A stretch of DNA of 64,000 bases from JAKANT01 sp035502095 (GCA_035502095.1 DATJUX010000024.1:1-64000), one strand, 5' to 3'; shown: positions 8,047-21,665, counted from the stretch's first letter. Notes: generated by a model from the letters alone, not told the origin. Numbers and translations are program-made.

Positions 8047-9240
8047 CTACTTGCCGGTCATGCGGGCGGCGGCGGCGTCGAGCGCCTCCTTCGGCGACTG
8101 GCGCCCGTTGGTGATGTTCTCCAGCGCGGAAGCCATCGAAGACCAGAACTTGCCCATTTCGGGAATGTTCGGCATCGGTTCGCCGCGGCGCGCGTTCTCC
8201 ATCGTCGCCTTGATGTTCGGGTTCTCGGAGAGCTCCTTGAAGAACGCCTTGTTCGCCGGCGTGCCGAGCGGAACATCGGCGTTGATCGTCTTCAGGCCGT
8301 CGACCGTCAGGACGTAGTTCTCGAGGAACTCCTTGGCGACGTCCTTCTGCTTGCTCGGGCCGGAGATCATGCAGCCGAGCACGCCGACGAAGGGCTTGGA
8401 AGGCTTGCCGGCGATATCGGGGATCGGCGCCACGCCGAAGTCGATGTTGCTCTTCTTGATGTTGTCCCATGCCCAGGGCCCGGTGATCATCATCGCGACG
8501 TTGCCCTGGTTGAAGGCGCTTTCCATTTCGGCGTAGCCGGAGCCCTTCGGCATCTGGCCGTTCTTGATCAGATTCGCGAGCACTTCGGCACCCTTGACCG
8601 CGCCGGGCGAGTTGACGCCGACCTTGGCCGGGTCGTAGTTGCCCTGCGCGTCCCTGGCGAAGACGTATCCGCCGTCGGCGGCGAGGATGGGCCACGTGAA
8701 GTACGTGTTGTTGTAGTCCCAGAGGATCGCCTTCTTCCCCTTCGCCGACAGTTCCTTGTCGAGCTTGACCACGTCGTCGAAGCTCTTCGGCGGCGTCTTC
8801 ACCAGCGCCTTGTTGTAGACCAGGCCGATCGCCTCGACCGACAGCGGGTATCCCCACAGCTTGCCCTGGTAGGTGAACGCCTTCAGTGCCGTCGGCTCGA
8901 TCTGGTCGAGAACCTTCTTCGACGGATTGATGGGCACCACGAGCCCCGACTGCGCCCACTCGCCGAGACGGTCGTGCGGCCAGCACCACACGTCCGGCCC
9001 CTTGCCTGCGGCCGCCGCCTGCTGGAACTTCCCGGGCGCGTCTTCAGGGTGCTCGACCGTGACCTTCACCCCGGATTTCTTGGCGAACTCGTCGCCGACC
9101 TTCTGCAGTCCGTTGTAGCCCTTGTCGCCGTTGATCCAGACCAGCAGGCCGCTCGATTGCGCGTGGGCGGCACAAGCGAACGAAACGGCGGCCGCGATGG
9201 CGGAAACCTTGAACAAGCGACGCAGCATGGAGTTCTTCAT
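8047..9240 (-). CDS. malE: Maltose/maltodextrin-binding periplasmic protein MalE
   Basis: Encodes 397 residues (E. coli 396). A Sec signal peptide ends CAAHAQ, and the mature protein opens GLLVWINGDKGYNGL, closely resembling MalE. Other family marks are VTVEHPEDAPGKFQ, GPDVWCWPHDRLGEWAQSG and the C-terminal ENITNGRQSPKEALDAA. A GAGGAGA ribosome-binding site precedes the ATG. It lies 73 bp after malK, with a small hairpin between. It binds maltodextrins in the periplasm and delivers them to MalFGK2. The strong ribosome-binding site and the downstream hairpin both suggest it is the most abundant product of the operon. Confidence 0.97.
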   Translation of the reverse strand: MKNSMLRRLFKVSAIAAAVSFACAAHAQSSGLLVWINGDKGYNGLQKVGDEFAKKSGVKVTVEHPEDAPGKFQQAAAAGKGPDVWCWPHDRLGEWAQSGLVVPINPSKKVLDQIEPTALKAFTYQGKLWGYPLSVEAIGLVYNKALVKTPPKSFDDVVKLDKELSAKGKKAILWDYNNTYFTWPILAADGGYVFARDAQGNYDPAKVGVNSPGAVKGAEVLANLIKNGQMPKGSGYAEMESAFNQGNVAMMITGPWAWDNIKKSNIDFGVAPIPDIAGKPSKPFVGVLGCMISGPSKQKDVAKEFLENYVLTVDGLKTINADVPLGTPANKAFFKELSENPNIKATMENARRGEPMPNIPEMGKFWSSMASALENITNGRQSPKEALDAAAARMTGK

Positions 9241-9281
9241 GGTGTCTCCTCGTGGAGTCGAATTGGAGTGAACGAACGAAA

Positions 9282-9296
9282 CGAGGCGTGGCCTCG
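9282..9296 (-). promoter_or_regulatory. Small hairpin between malK and malE
   Basis: A 6-bp perfect stem CGAGGC / GCCTCG with a 3-nt loop, followed in the leftward direction by TTTCGTT. It resembles a weak terminator or a processing/stability element. It would allow malK and malE to be expressed at different levels; this is inference. Confidence 0.4.
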
Positions 9297-9313
9297 ACGA
9301 CAGCTACCGTGGG

Positions 9314-10429
9314 TTACGCGGCCCGCCGCGCAGGAAACTTGAAATGCCGCTTGAACGCCCTCCCGTTGGCATCGAACAGGTGGCACGCGTTGGCCGGTAT
9401 GCCGACCTCGAGCATATCGCCCGCTGCCACCGCCGTATGACCGCCGAGATCGCAGGTGAGCGGATCGTCGACACCGGGGTACGAAAGATAAGCGTGGGTT
9501 GTGCTGCCCAGCGACTCGACGAACGCCATGGTCGCGTGAATCGTGTTCTCCTTGGCGCCCACATCGAAGTGTTCGGGGCGGATTCCCAGCGTGACCTGAT
9601 CGCCCGGCTTGGCGCTCGCCGCATCGACCTCGGCGCGCATCACCGCGCCCGATTTCAGGCGCACCTCGGCCCCCGCGCTGCTTGCCGTCACGATCTCCGC
9701 GCCGAGGAAGTTCATCTTCGGTGATCCGATGAATCCGGCCACGAAGAGGTTCACCGGGTACTCGTACAGTTCGAGCGGCGCTCCGACCTGCTCCACGACG
9801 CCCGCGGATAGCACGACGATGCGATGGGCAAGCGTCATTGCCTCGACCTGGTCGTGCGTGACGTACACCATCGTCGTTTTCAGGTCCTCGTGCAGCTTGG
9901 CGAACTCGTAGCGCATGCGCACGCGCAGCCCGGCGTCGAGGTTCGACAGCGGCTCGTCGAACAGGAAGACCGAGGGCTTGCGCACGATCGCGCGGCCGAT
10001 CGCCACCCGCTGCCGCTGCCCCCCCGACAACGCCTTGGGCTTGCGCTCCAGCAGATGCTCGATGTGCAGGATCTTGGCGGCGTTCTTCACCGCGACGTCG
10101 ATCTCGGGCTTCGGCAGCTTGGCGAGCTTCAGTCCGAACGCCATGTTGTCGTACAGGGTCATGTGCGGATACAACGCGTACGACTGGAACACCATCGCGA
10201 TGCCGCGGTCGGCCGGCGGCACGTCGTTCATCCGCGCGCCGCCGATCGTGAGTTCACCCGACGTAATGTCCTCGAGCCCCGCGATCATGCGCAGCAAGGT
10301 GGATTTGCCGCAGCCCGACGGCCCGACGAACACCACGAATTCGCCGTCGGCAATGTGCAGGTTGACGTCGCGCAAAACGGAGACGTCGCCAAAGGACTTC
10401 GCGACATCGCGCATCTGAACGTCGGCCAC
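9314..10429 (-). CDS. malK: Maltose/maltodextrin ABC transporter ATPase MalK
   Basis: Encodes 371 residues, the length of E. coli MalK. I chose the GTG at 10429 because GGAGGAG lies just upstream; a longer frame to 10459 has no such site. Motifs: Walker A GPSGCGKST, Q-loop region, signature LSGGQRQRVAIGRA, Walker B VFLFDEPLSNLDA, then the C-terminal OB-fold regulatory domain (GIRPEHFDV). It powers MalFG from the cytoplasmic face. Here it is the first gene of the operon rather than divergent from malE as in E. coli. It is transcribed divergently from glgP. No MalT-type activator is encoded in the window. Confidence 0.96.
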   Translation of the reverse strand: MADVQMRDVAKSFGDVSVLRDVNLHIADGEFVVFVGPSGCGKSTLLRMIAGLEDITSGELTIGGARMNDVPPADRGIAMVFQSYALYPHMTLYDNMAFGLKLAKLPKPEIDVAVKNAAKILHIEHLLERKPKALSGGQRQRVAIGRAIVRKPSVFLFDEPLSNLDAGLRVRMRYEFAKLHEDLKTTMVYVTHDQVEAMTLAHRIVVLSAGVVEQVGAPLELYEYPVNLFVAGFIGSPKMNFLGAEIVTASSAGAEVRLKSGAVMRAEVDAASAKPGDQVTLGIRPEHFDVGAKENTIHATMAFVESLGSTTHAYLSYPGVDDPLTCDLGGHTAVAAGDMLEVGIPANACHLFDANGRAFKRHFKFPARRAA

Positions 10430-10523
10430 TGATCTCCTCCGTCTCTCCGGTCGGTGCAATGCTGTCTACAGCACTTCCGGGATGTATCGCGCGAGCTGTT
10501 GCACTCCGCTTGCCTTTGAAAAA

Positions 10524-10552
10524 AATATACAGAAGAATGCCGGCCGTCACAA
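10524..10552 (-). promoter_or_regulatory. Sigma-70-type promoter of the malK operon
   Basis: On the minus strand, TTGTGA (10547-10552) and TATATT (10524-10529) are separated by exactly 17 bp. The -10 matches consensus at five of six positions and the -35 at four. A start near 10517 gives a leader of about 90 nt to the malK GTG. Confidence 0.7.
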
Positions 10553-10568
10553 GGATTCGGACCTTGTG
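10548..10568. promoter_or_regulatory. Inverted repeat, candidate operator between malK and glgP
   Basis: CACAAGG (10548-10554) and CCTTGTG (10562-10568) are perfect 7-bp arms around a 7-bp spacer. The left arm overlaps the -35 box of the malK promoter, and the right arm overlaps the weak candidate -35 of glgP. A repressor bound here could control both directions. The binding protein is not identifiable from this window. Confidence 0.5.
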
Positions 10569-10658
10569 GATCACGCGCGTAAGTTTTACTAGAACAACAA
10601 TTTGCGTTTCCTCAAGCAGAGCTCTTTGTAGGAATACTACGCGCGCTCATCGACCGCA

Positions 10659-13103
10659 GTGAGCTCACAGATCCGCGACTCTCCGTCGTACCGGGGCCGT
10701 GCCCAACCGGCTGTTGACGCCGACACGCTGCTGCGCGGTGTCGAGCACGAAAGCGGCGTCGACGCTTCGGCCGCATCGCTGGATGCGTGGATGCGCGCGA
10801 CCGCGCGCGCAAACCGCGCCGAACTGCTGCGCCGAATGAACCGCGCGATGCGCGAAGACCTCGCGTCGGGCGCACGGCGCGTGCACTACCTGTCGATCGA
10901 GTTCCTGATGGGGCGCGCGCTGCGCAACGCGCTCGATGCACTGGGCTTGCGGCCGGCTTTCGACGCCGCCGCCGCGCGCGCGGGCAGGAACGGCGACGAC
11001 GTGCTCGAACACGAGCCCGATGCGGCGCTCGGCAACGGCGGGCTCGGGCGCCTGGCGGCCTGCTTCCTCGACTCGCTGGCGACGCTCGGTGTGCCCAGCT
11101 TCGCGTACGGCCTGCACTATCAGTTCGGCATCTTCGCGCAGCGCATCCACGATGGCCAGCAGGTCGAGGAGCCCGACGACTGGCTGCGCGACGGCAATCC
11201 GTGGGAACTCGCGCGACCCGAGATCCGCTATCGGGTCGGCTTCGGCGGCCGGGTCGAGCCGGAAGGCACCGGGCGGCGCTGGCTGCCGGCCGAGCAGTGG
11301 TGGGCCGACGCGCACGACTTCATCGTTCCGGGTCACGGCACCGATCGCGTTGCGCCGCTGCGCCTCTGGCAGGCGCGGCCGACGCGGCCGATGGACTTCG
11401 CGGCCTTCTCGCGCGGCGAATACGCGGTGGCCGGCGCGGCGATGCAGGCGGCGCAGGTCCTCAATTGGGCGCTGTACCCGGACGATTCGACCGAAGCGGG
11501 CCGGGAACTGCGGCTGAAGCAGGAATACCTGCTCGTCAGTGCTTCGCTGCAGGACATTCTCGCGCGTCATCTCGCCAACCACGGCCGCATCGATGGCCTG
11601 GCCGACAAGGTCGCGATCCACCTCAACGACACGCACCCCGCGCTCTCGGTTCCCGAGCTGCTGCGCCTGCTGCTCGACCAGCATGGCCTGTCGTGGGACG
11701 CCGCGATGGCCCAGTGCGAAAGGGCGGTCAGCTACACGAATCACACGCTGATGCCCGAGGCGCTCGAGACCTGGCCGGTGCGCATGTTCGAGAAGTGGCT
11801 GCCACGTCATCTCGAGATCATCTACGCGATCAATGCGCGCTTCCTCGCCACCGTGCGCAAGATGTTCCCGGGCGACGACGAGTTCGTGCAACGGGTGTCG
11901 CTGATCGACGAGGGGGGCGAACGGCGCATCCGGATGGCCGCGCTTTCGATCGTCGCGTCGCACCGCGTGAACGGCGTGTCGCAGCTGCACTCCGACCTGA
12001 TGGTGCGGACGATCTTCGCCGACTACGCCCGCGTCTTCCCGGATCGGTTCTGCAACGTGACCAATGGCGTCACGCCGCGTCGCTGGCTGGCGCAGGCCAA
12101 TGCGCCGCTCGCCGCGGTGCTCGACCGGCGGCTCGGTGACGGTTGGCGCCTGCGGCTCGAACGGCTCGCCGAACTCGCGCCGCAGGCCGTCGATCCCGCC
12201 CTGCGCGCCGAAGTGCTCGCGGCCAAGCGGGTCAACAAGCAGCGCCTCGCCGAGCGGGTGCGGCGCGACCTCGGGATCGCGATCGATCCCGCCAGCCTGT
12301 TCGACGTCCAGGTAAAGCGTATACACGAGTACAAGCGGCAGCTGCTGAACACTCTGCACGTGATCGCGCGCTACCACGCGCTGCTGACCGATCCCGGATC
12401 CGATGCACCGGCACGCACCGTGATCTTCGCGGGCAAGGCCGCTTCGGCCTACGTGAGGGCCAAAACGATCATCCGGCTGATTCACGATGTGGCGCGCACC
12501 GTCAACAGCGATGCAAGGGTGCGTGATCGACTGAAAGTGGTTTTCGTGCCCAACTACGGCGTGTCGGCGGCGGAAATCATCATTCCCGCGGCCGACCTCT
12601 CGGAGCAGATCTCGACCGCGGGGACCGAGGCGTCGGGCACGGGCAACATGAAGCTCGCGCTCAATGGTGCGTTGACGATTGCAACCTGGGACGGGGCAAC
12701 GATCGAAATGGCGCAGGCGATCGGCCGCGAGCACTTCTTCGTCTTCGGCCTCAGCGCCGAGGAAGTGGCGCGGGTGCGGGCACGCGGCTATGAGCCGCGG
12801 CGCCACTACGAGCAGGACCTGCGGCTGAGATCCGTGCTCGATGCCATCGCGCGCGGCGATTTCTCGCCAGGCGAACCGGAGCGCTATCGCACGCTGGTCG
12901 ACTCCCTGCTGTATCGCGACCCGTACCTGTTGCTGGCCGACTTCACCGCCTATGTTGCGGAGCAGGAGCGCGTCGACGCCCTGTTCCGGACGCCCGAGGC
13001 GTGGGCCGACAAGGCGATCCGTAACATCGCAGGCATGGGTGCTTTCTCGTCGGATCGCACGATCCGCGACTATGCGCGCATGATCTGGAACGTTCCGGCC
13101 TGA
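10659..13103 (+). CDS. glgP: Glycogen/maltodextrin phosphorylase
   Basis: Encodes 814 residues from a GTG start (E. coli GlgP 815). The family core is clear: VHYLSIEFLMGR near the N-terminus, GNGGLGRLAACFLDS, HLNDTHPALSVPEL, VTNGVTPRRWL and the pyridoxal-phosphate site EASGTGNMKLALNG, with the Lys at residue 665. It cleaves terminal alpha-1,4 bonds with phosphate to give glucose-1-phosphate. It heads the rightward glg operon, with glgB 14 bp downstream. The GTG has no strong ribosome-binding site, so the exact start is less certain than the gene. Glycogen versus maltodextrin preference cannot be read from sequence. Confidence 0.95.
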   Translation: MSSQIRDSPSYRGRAQPAVDADTLLRGVEHESGVDASAASLDAWMRATARANRAELLRRMNRAMREDLASGARRVHYLSIEFLMGRALRNALDALGLRPAFDAAAARAGRNGDDVLEHEPDAALGNGGLGRLAACFLDSLATLGVPSFAYGLHYQFGIFAQRIHDGQQVEEPDDWLRDGNPWELARPEIRYRVGFGGRVEPEGTGRRWLPAEQWWADAHDFIVPGHGTDRVAPLRLWQARPTRPMDFAAFSRGEYAVAGAAMQAAQVLNWALYPDDSTEAGRELRLKQEYLLVSASLQDILARHLANHGRIDGLADKVAIHLNDTHPALSVPELLRLLLDQHGLSWDAAMAQCERAVSYTNHTLMPEALETWPVRMFEKWLPRHLEIIYAINARFLATVRKMFPGDDEFVQRVSLIDEGGERRIRMAALSIVASHRVNGVSQLHSDLMVRTIFADYARVFPDRFCNVTNGVTPRRWLAQANAPLAAVLDRRLGDGWRLRLERLAELAPQAVDPALRAEVLAAKRVNKQRLAERVRRDLGIAIDPASLFDVQVKRIHEYKRQLLNTLHVIARYHALLTDPGSDAPARTVIFAGKAASAYVRAKTIIRLIHDVARTVNSDARVRDRLKVVFVPNYGVSAAEIIIPAADLSEQISTAGTEASGTGNMKLALNGALTIATWDGATIEMAQAIGREHFFVFGLSAEEVARVRARGYEPRRHYEQDLRLRSVLDAIARGDFSPGEPERYRTLVDSLLYRDPYLLLADFTAYVAEQERVDALFRTPEAWADKAIRNIAGMGAFSSDRTIRDYARMIWNVPA

Positions 13104-13117
13104 GCCTGCCCGCTGCC

Positions 13118-15280
<2,163 letters not shown>

Positions 15281-15287
15281 CTACCGC

Positions 15288-17357
<2,070 letters not shown>

Positions 17358-17366
17358 GGTGCCACC

Positions 17367-18923
17367 ATGACATTCGATCGACGGCTCAGCGGGATCCTGC
17401 TCCATCCGACTTCGTTGCCCGGTCCGCACGGCAGCGGCGACTTCGGTCCTTCCGCCTACCACTTCCTCGACTGGCTCGCGGCGGCGGGACAGAGCCTGTG
17501 GCAGATCCTGCCGCTGACACCGATCGGCCCGGGCAACTCGCCGTACGCGAGCGTGTCGGCGTTTGCGGGCTCGCCGCTCCTGGTTGCGCTCGAGCCGCTG
17601 GTCGAGCGCGGCTGGATGGCGCCCGCCGACGCTGCCGCCAAGGCTGCCCTCGGGCCGGACAAGTACCGGCTCGACTTCGGCCGCGTCGTGCCGTTCCGCA
17701 TGCAGGCGTTGCGTCGTGCCGCCGACGGCTTCTCCGCGCGCGCCAGCAGCGCCGAGCGCGAGGATTTCGCGACGTTCTGCACGCGCGAGGCGCATTGGCT
17801 CGACGACTACGCGCTGTTCATGGCGCTCGACACGGAATATCGCGCGCGCGCGATCTGGAGCTGGACGAAATGGGAGCCCGGGCTGGCGCGCCGCGCGCCG
17901 CAGGCACTCGCGCTGGCGTCCGACCGCAACCGCGCAGCCGTCGCGTTCTGGAAATTCGTGCAGTGGTGCTTCTTCACGCAGTGGCGCGCCTTGAAGCGCT
18001 ACGCGAACGACAAGGGCATCCGCGTCGTCGGCGACCTGCCGATCTTCATCGCGCATCATTCGGCCGATTGCTGGGCGCACCCCGACTTGTTCCGCCTGGA
18101 TGCGAACGGCGAGCCGCAGGTCATCGCCGGCGTGCCACCCGACTATTTCTCGCCCACCGGGCAGCGCTGGGGCAACCCCCTGTACAACTGGGACAAGATG
18201 GCCAGCGACGGGTTTGCCTGGTGGATTGCCCGCACGCGCCATGAGCTTGCGCGCGCCGACTTCGTCCGCATCGACCATTTTCGCGGCTTCGCCGCCTACT
18301 GGGAGATCCCGGCGAGCTGTCCGACCGCGGTCGAAGGAAGCTGGCAACCTGCCCCGGGCGTTGCGCTGTTCGATGCGATTCGTGCGGCACTCGGCGACCT
18401 GGCGGTGATCGCCGAGGACCTCGGCGTGATAACCCCCGACGTCGAGGCGCTGCGCGACCGCTACGCGCTGCCCGGCATGAAGATCCTGCAATTCGCCTTC
18501 GGCAGTGATGCGGCGCATGCGTTCCTGCCCCACAACTACAGCCCCAACTGCGCCGTCTACACGGGCACGCACGACAACGACACCATCGTCGGCTGGTACG
18601 CATCGACGACCGATCGTGAGCGTGAATACGCGCGCGTATACGTCGACGCGGAAGCGGACGGCATGCACTGGGCGATGATCCGCGCCGCCTGCGCGTCGGT
18701 CGCCCGCATCGCCGTCTATCAGATGCAGGACGTGCTGGGCCTGGGGGCGGAGCATCGGATGAACACCCCTTCGAAGCTCGACTGCTGGACCTTCCGCTTC
18801 GACTGGGACCAGGTCGGTCCGCAGCCGGCCGAGCGCCTGGCGCGACTCGCGGCCACGTACGGGCGCGCGCCGATCGAGCGCCTCAACCTGCCGGCTTATC
18901 CTGCGGGAGTACCGCGGCCATGA
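17367..18923 (+). CDS. malQ: 4-alpha-glucanotransferase (amylomaltase, GH77)
   Basis: Encodes 518 residues, the compact form of GH77 rather than the 694-residue E. coli form. It opens SGILLHPTSLPGPHGSGDFG, the hallmark of the family. Catalytic residues: Asp303 in VRIDHFRGF, Glu350 in IAEDLG and Asp403 in GTHDNDT. It transfers glucan chains between maltodextrins and releases glucose, linking imported maltodextrins and GlgX products with phosphorylase. It begins 9 bp after glgX, so it is in the glg operon rather than with malKEFG. Confidence 0.96.
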   Translation: MTFDRRLSGILLHPTSLPGPHGSGDFGPSAYHFLDWLAAAGQSLWQILPLTPIGPGNSPYASVSAFAGSPLLVALEPLVERGWMAPADAAAKAALGPDKYRLDFGRVVPFRMQALRRAADGFSARASSAEREDFATFCTREAHWLDDYALFMALDTEYRARAIWSWTKWEPGLARRAPQALALASDRNRAAVAFWKFVQWCFFTQWRALKRYANDKGIRVVGDLPIFIAHHSADCWAHPDLFRLDANGEPQVIAGVPPDYFSPTGQRWGNPLYNWDKMASDGFAWWIARTRHELARADFVRIDHFRGFAAYWEIPASCPTAVEGSWQPAPGVALFDAIRAALGDLAVIAEDLGVITPDVEALRDRYALPGMKILQFAFGSDAAHAFLPHNYSPNCAVYTGTHDNDTIVGWYASTTDREREYARVYVDAEADGMHWAMIRAACASVARIAVYQMQDVLGLGAEHRMNTPSKLDCWTFRFDWDQVGPQPAERLARLAATYGRAPIERLNLPAYPAGVPRP

Positions 18924-18957
18924 GCTGCCCGCCAAGCCGGCCAGACAGGAGACCTTG

Positions 18958-19929
18958 ATGTTTTCGAATGCGCAGCGCAGGCTGCTCACCGCTTTGCTGA
19001 TGCTCGCTTGTGGGAGCGCCCAGGCGCAGAGCGATCCCGGGAGTGGCCCCGCCGGCCGCGCGGTGCACATTGTCAAGGACTCCGCCGTCGGAAGAGTCGT
19101 GGCCATGGTCTACGACGGCCGGGACAGCTATGTCCGGATCGAAACGCGCGAGCCCGGCGCACCGCTCAACCAGCAGCCGGTCTCGATCACGCCACAGACC
19201 CTGCGCGAGCTTCTCATGCGCGTCGAATTGCCCGGCAAGGGCAACGAGCCCGTGTTCATTTCCTCGGAACTCGACGAGATCGTGCCGCCGCTCGCGCAGG
19301 CACTGGCACGCGCGCTCCCCGAGCAGGACGTGAGCTTCGCAGTCAGCGGGCGACACGCGCTGGGAGGCCTCGCTCCCCGCTCGGTGACGACCGCGCGCGT
19401 GTTCTACATCGACGGTCGGTTGAACCTGATCTTCGGACTGGTGCGCGCCGACTGGGAGAACGAATATCGCGGCTCGGGCTACCTGATCCCCTTCGAGCCC
19501 GGCAAGCGAGAATCGATGGTCGATCGCAACGTCCGCGTTGCCTCTGCGGGTGGAGCGGTGAACAAGCGGCCGGACTGGATCGTGATCGATCCATTCGCGG
19601 CGCCGCCGCCGGCGATCGCGACGCCTGAGCCGCAGCCCGCGCTGCCGACACCTGCGGTGGTCATTCCGGCGCAACCGCCCGCGCCCGCCGCCCCGGCTGC
19701 GGCATCTCGGCCGGCACCCGCGCCGGCTGCACCTGCTGCCACCGCTCCAGCGACAGCGGCGCCGGCTGCCGTGCCGCCGACGCTGAACCCGCCCGCCGTG
19801 GCCGACAGCGAGGCGCTGTATCGCCAGACGTCCGAACGCCTTAAGGCGCTGCAAAAACTGCGCGATACCGGCGTCATCACCGAAGAGGAGTACCAGCAGA
19901 AGCGGCGCGAGATTCTCAAAGGGCTATAA
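18958..19929 (+). CDS. Secreted protein with Pro/Ala-rich linker and C-terminal SHOCT domain
   Basis: Encodes 323 residues. I start at the ATG at 18958 because AGGAG lies 6-7 nt upstream, although a TTG directly precedes it. Residues 1 to about 24 are a Sec signal peptide (GSAQAQ). A globular part of about 175 residues follows that I do not recognise (GRVVAMVYDGRDSYVRIE, then FYIDGRLNLIFG). Next comes a Pro/Ala linker of about 75 residues. The end, RLKALQKLRDTGVITEEEYQ, is a SHOCT motif, a short helical domain found in many unrelated proteins and thought to mediate oligomerisation. It lies between malQ and pgm in the same direction, so it is probably co-expressed with glycogen genes; its function is unknown. 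Confidence 0.8.
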   Translation: MFSNAQRRLLTALLMLACGSAQAQSDPGSGPAGRAVHIVKDSAVGRVVAMVYDGRDSYVRIETREPGAPLNQQPVSITPQTLRELLMRVELPGKGNEPVFISSELDEIVPPLAQALARALPEQDVSFAVSGRHALGGLAPRSVTTARVFYIDGRLNLIFGLVRADWENEYRGSGYLIPFEPGKRESMVDRNVRVASAGGAVNKRPDWIVIDPFAAPPPAIATPEPQPALPTPAVVIPAQPPAPAAPAAASRPAPAPAAPAATAPATAAPAAVPPTLNPPAVADSEALYRQTSERLKALQKLRDTGVITEEEYQQKRREILKGL

Positions 19930-20030
19930 CCTCGGGCGACGGGCGCCGGTACCGTCGCTCGGGCTGGTCGTCCACTCACGCGAAGAACCATGGAAACGGA
20001 GCGCGGTGCCGGGCGCCGCACACGACGACG

Positions 20031-21665
20031 ATGAACGTACGCACTGTTCCTCTCCGGCCGTTTGACGGTCAGCAGCCCGGCACCTCCGGCCTGCGCAAGA
20101 AGGTCACGGTGTTCCAGCAGCCGGGCTACGTCGAAAGCTTCGTGCAGAGCCTGTTCGACGTACTGCCCGCGCCGGCGGGCAAGACGCTCGTCGTCGGCGG
20201 CGACGGCCGCTTCTTCAACGAAGAGGCGATCCAGATCATCCTGCGCCTTGCCGCCGCCAATGGTTTCGCGCGCGCACTGGTCGGGCGCGAGGGCTTGCTG
20301 TCGACGCCGGCAGCGAGCAACGTCATCCGCAGCCGCCCGGCCGATGGCGGAATCATCCTGTCCGCAAGCCACAATCCGGGCGGACCGGACGGCGACTTCG
20401 GGATCAAGTACAACGTCGCCAACGGCGGACCGGCGCCCGAGAAGCTGACCGAGGCGGTCTATGCGCGCACGAAGGAGATCGATCGTTACCTGACGCTCGA
20501 CGCACCCGCCGTCGATCTGCGGCGCACGGGCGCGAGCACGTTGGGCGACATGCGCATCGAGGTCATCGACCCGGTCGCCGACTACGCGGCGCTGATGCAG
20601 CGCCTGTTCGATTTCGATCGCCTGCGCACGCTCTTCGCCGGCGGCCGCTTCCGCATGTGCTTCGACTCGATGCACGCGATCACCGGGCCCTATGCGACGG
20701 AGATTCTCGAGCGCCAGCTGGGCGCGCCGGACGGCACCGTGATCAACGGCGTGCCGAAGCCGGATTTCGGCGGCGGACATCCCGATCCCAATCCGGTGTG
20801 GGCGAGCGAACTGATCGGCATCATGAATGCCGACGGCGGGCCGGACTTCGGCGCTGCCTCGGACGGGGACGGCGATCGCAACATGATCGTCGGGCGCCGG
20901 TTCATCGTCGCGCCGAGCGATTCGCTCGCGGTGCTCGCGGCCAACGCAACGCTGGTCCCGGCGTTCAATTCGGGGCTGAAAGGCGTGGCGCGGTCGATGC
21001 CCACCAGCGGAGCGGTCGACCGCGTGGCGCAGGCGCTCGGCATCCGCTGCTTCGAAACCCCGACGGGCTGGAAGTTCTTCGGCAACCTGCTCGACGCCGG
21101 CCTGGTCACGCTCTGCGGCGAAGAGAGCGCCGGCACCGGCGCCGACCACGTGCGCGAGAAGGACGGCCTGTGGGCAGTGCTGTTCTGGCTCAACATCGTG
21201 GCGGTGCGCGGCCAGTCGGTCGAGGAGATCGTGCGCGACCACTGGCGCCGCTACGGCCGCAACTACTACTCGCGGCACGACTACGAAGCGCTCGACGCGC
21301 GCGTCGCCGCGGGCGTGATGGACGACCTGCGCGCCAGCCTGCCATCGCTCGCCGGCCGGCGCTTTGGCGCCGCCGAGATCGCGGCGGCGTCGGACTTCTC
21401 GTACCTCGACCCGGTCGACGGATCGACGACCAGCCGGCAGGGCATCTGCATCACGTTCCGCGACGGTGCACGGGTCGTGCTGCGCCTGTCCGGCACAGGC
21501 ACCGAGGGCGCGACGATGCGCGTCTACCTCGAGCGTTTCGAGCCGGATCCGGCACGGCAGAGCCAGGACACGCAGGCCGCGCTTTCCGATGTCGCAGCCG
21601 TGATCGAAGAACTCGCAGGGATCCGACGCCGCACCGGCCGCACGGCGCCGGATGTCATCAGCTGA
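20031..21665 (+). CDS. pgm: Phosphoglucomutase (alpha-D-glucose specific)
   Basis: Encodes 544 residues (E. coli Pgm 546). The phosphoserine loop is SASHNPGGPDGDFG with Ser113, the Mg loop is SDGDGDRNMIVG, the sugar-binding loop is CGEESAGTG, and the C-terminal phosphate-binding loop is RLSGTGTEGATMR. It interconverts glucose-1-phosphate and glucose-6-phosphate, joining phosphorylase and GlgC to central metabolism. It is separated by 101 bp from the SHOCT gene and 40 bp from glgC. Confidence 0.97.
   Translation: MNVRTVPLRPFDGQQPGTSGLRKKVTVFQQPGYVESFVQSLFDVLPAPAGKTLVVGGDGRFFNEEAIQIILRLAAANGFARALVGREGLLSTPAASNVIRSRPADGGIILSASHNPGGPDGDFGIKYNVANGGPAPEKLTEAVYARTKEIDRYLTLDAPAVDLRRTGASTLGDMRIEVIDPVADYAALMQRLFDFDRLRTLFAGGRFRMCFDSMHAITGPYATEILERQLGAPDGTVINGVPKPDFGGGHPDPNPVWASELIGIMNADGGPDFGAASDGDGDRNMIVGRRFIVAPSDSLAVLAANATLVPAFNSGLKGVARSMPTSGAVDRVAQALGIRCFETPTGWKFFGNLLDAGLVTLCGEESAGTGADHVREKDGLWAVLFWLNIVAVRGQSVEEIVRDHWRRYGRNYYSRHDYEALDARVAAGVMDDLRASLPSLAGRRFGAAEIAAASDFSYLDPVDGSTTSRQGICITFRDGARVVLRLSGTGTEGATMRVYLERFEPDPARQSQDTQAALSDVAAVIEELAGIRRRTGRTAPDVIS

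Larger units (their letters stand above)
10430..10658. promoter_or_regulatory. Divergent malK/glgP intergenic control region
   Basis: This 229-bp region is more AT-rich than its surroundings. It holds the leftward promoter and inverted repeat listed separately. For glgP the best rightward hexamers I can find are TTGTGG (10564-10569) and TACTAG (10587-10592) with 17-bp spacing, which is weak. I see no repeated MalT-type boxes. Confidence 0.5.

Noticed and set aside
10600..10660. CRP-like site upstream of glgP
   Set aside because: No TGTGA-N6-TCACA arrangement with correct spacing; only a loose TTGTGGATCACG is present.
19600..19800. Pro/Ala-rich stretch considered as a DNA tandem repeat
   Set aside because: The DNA has no regular period; it is an ordinary linker region of the SHOCT protein.
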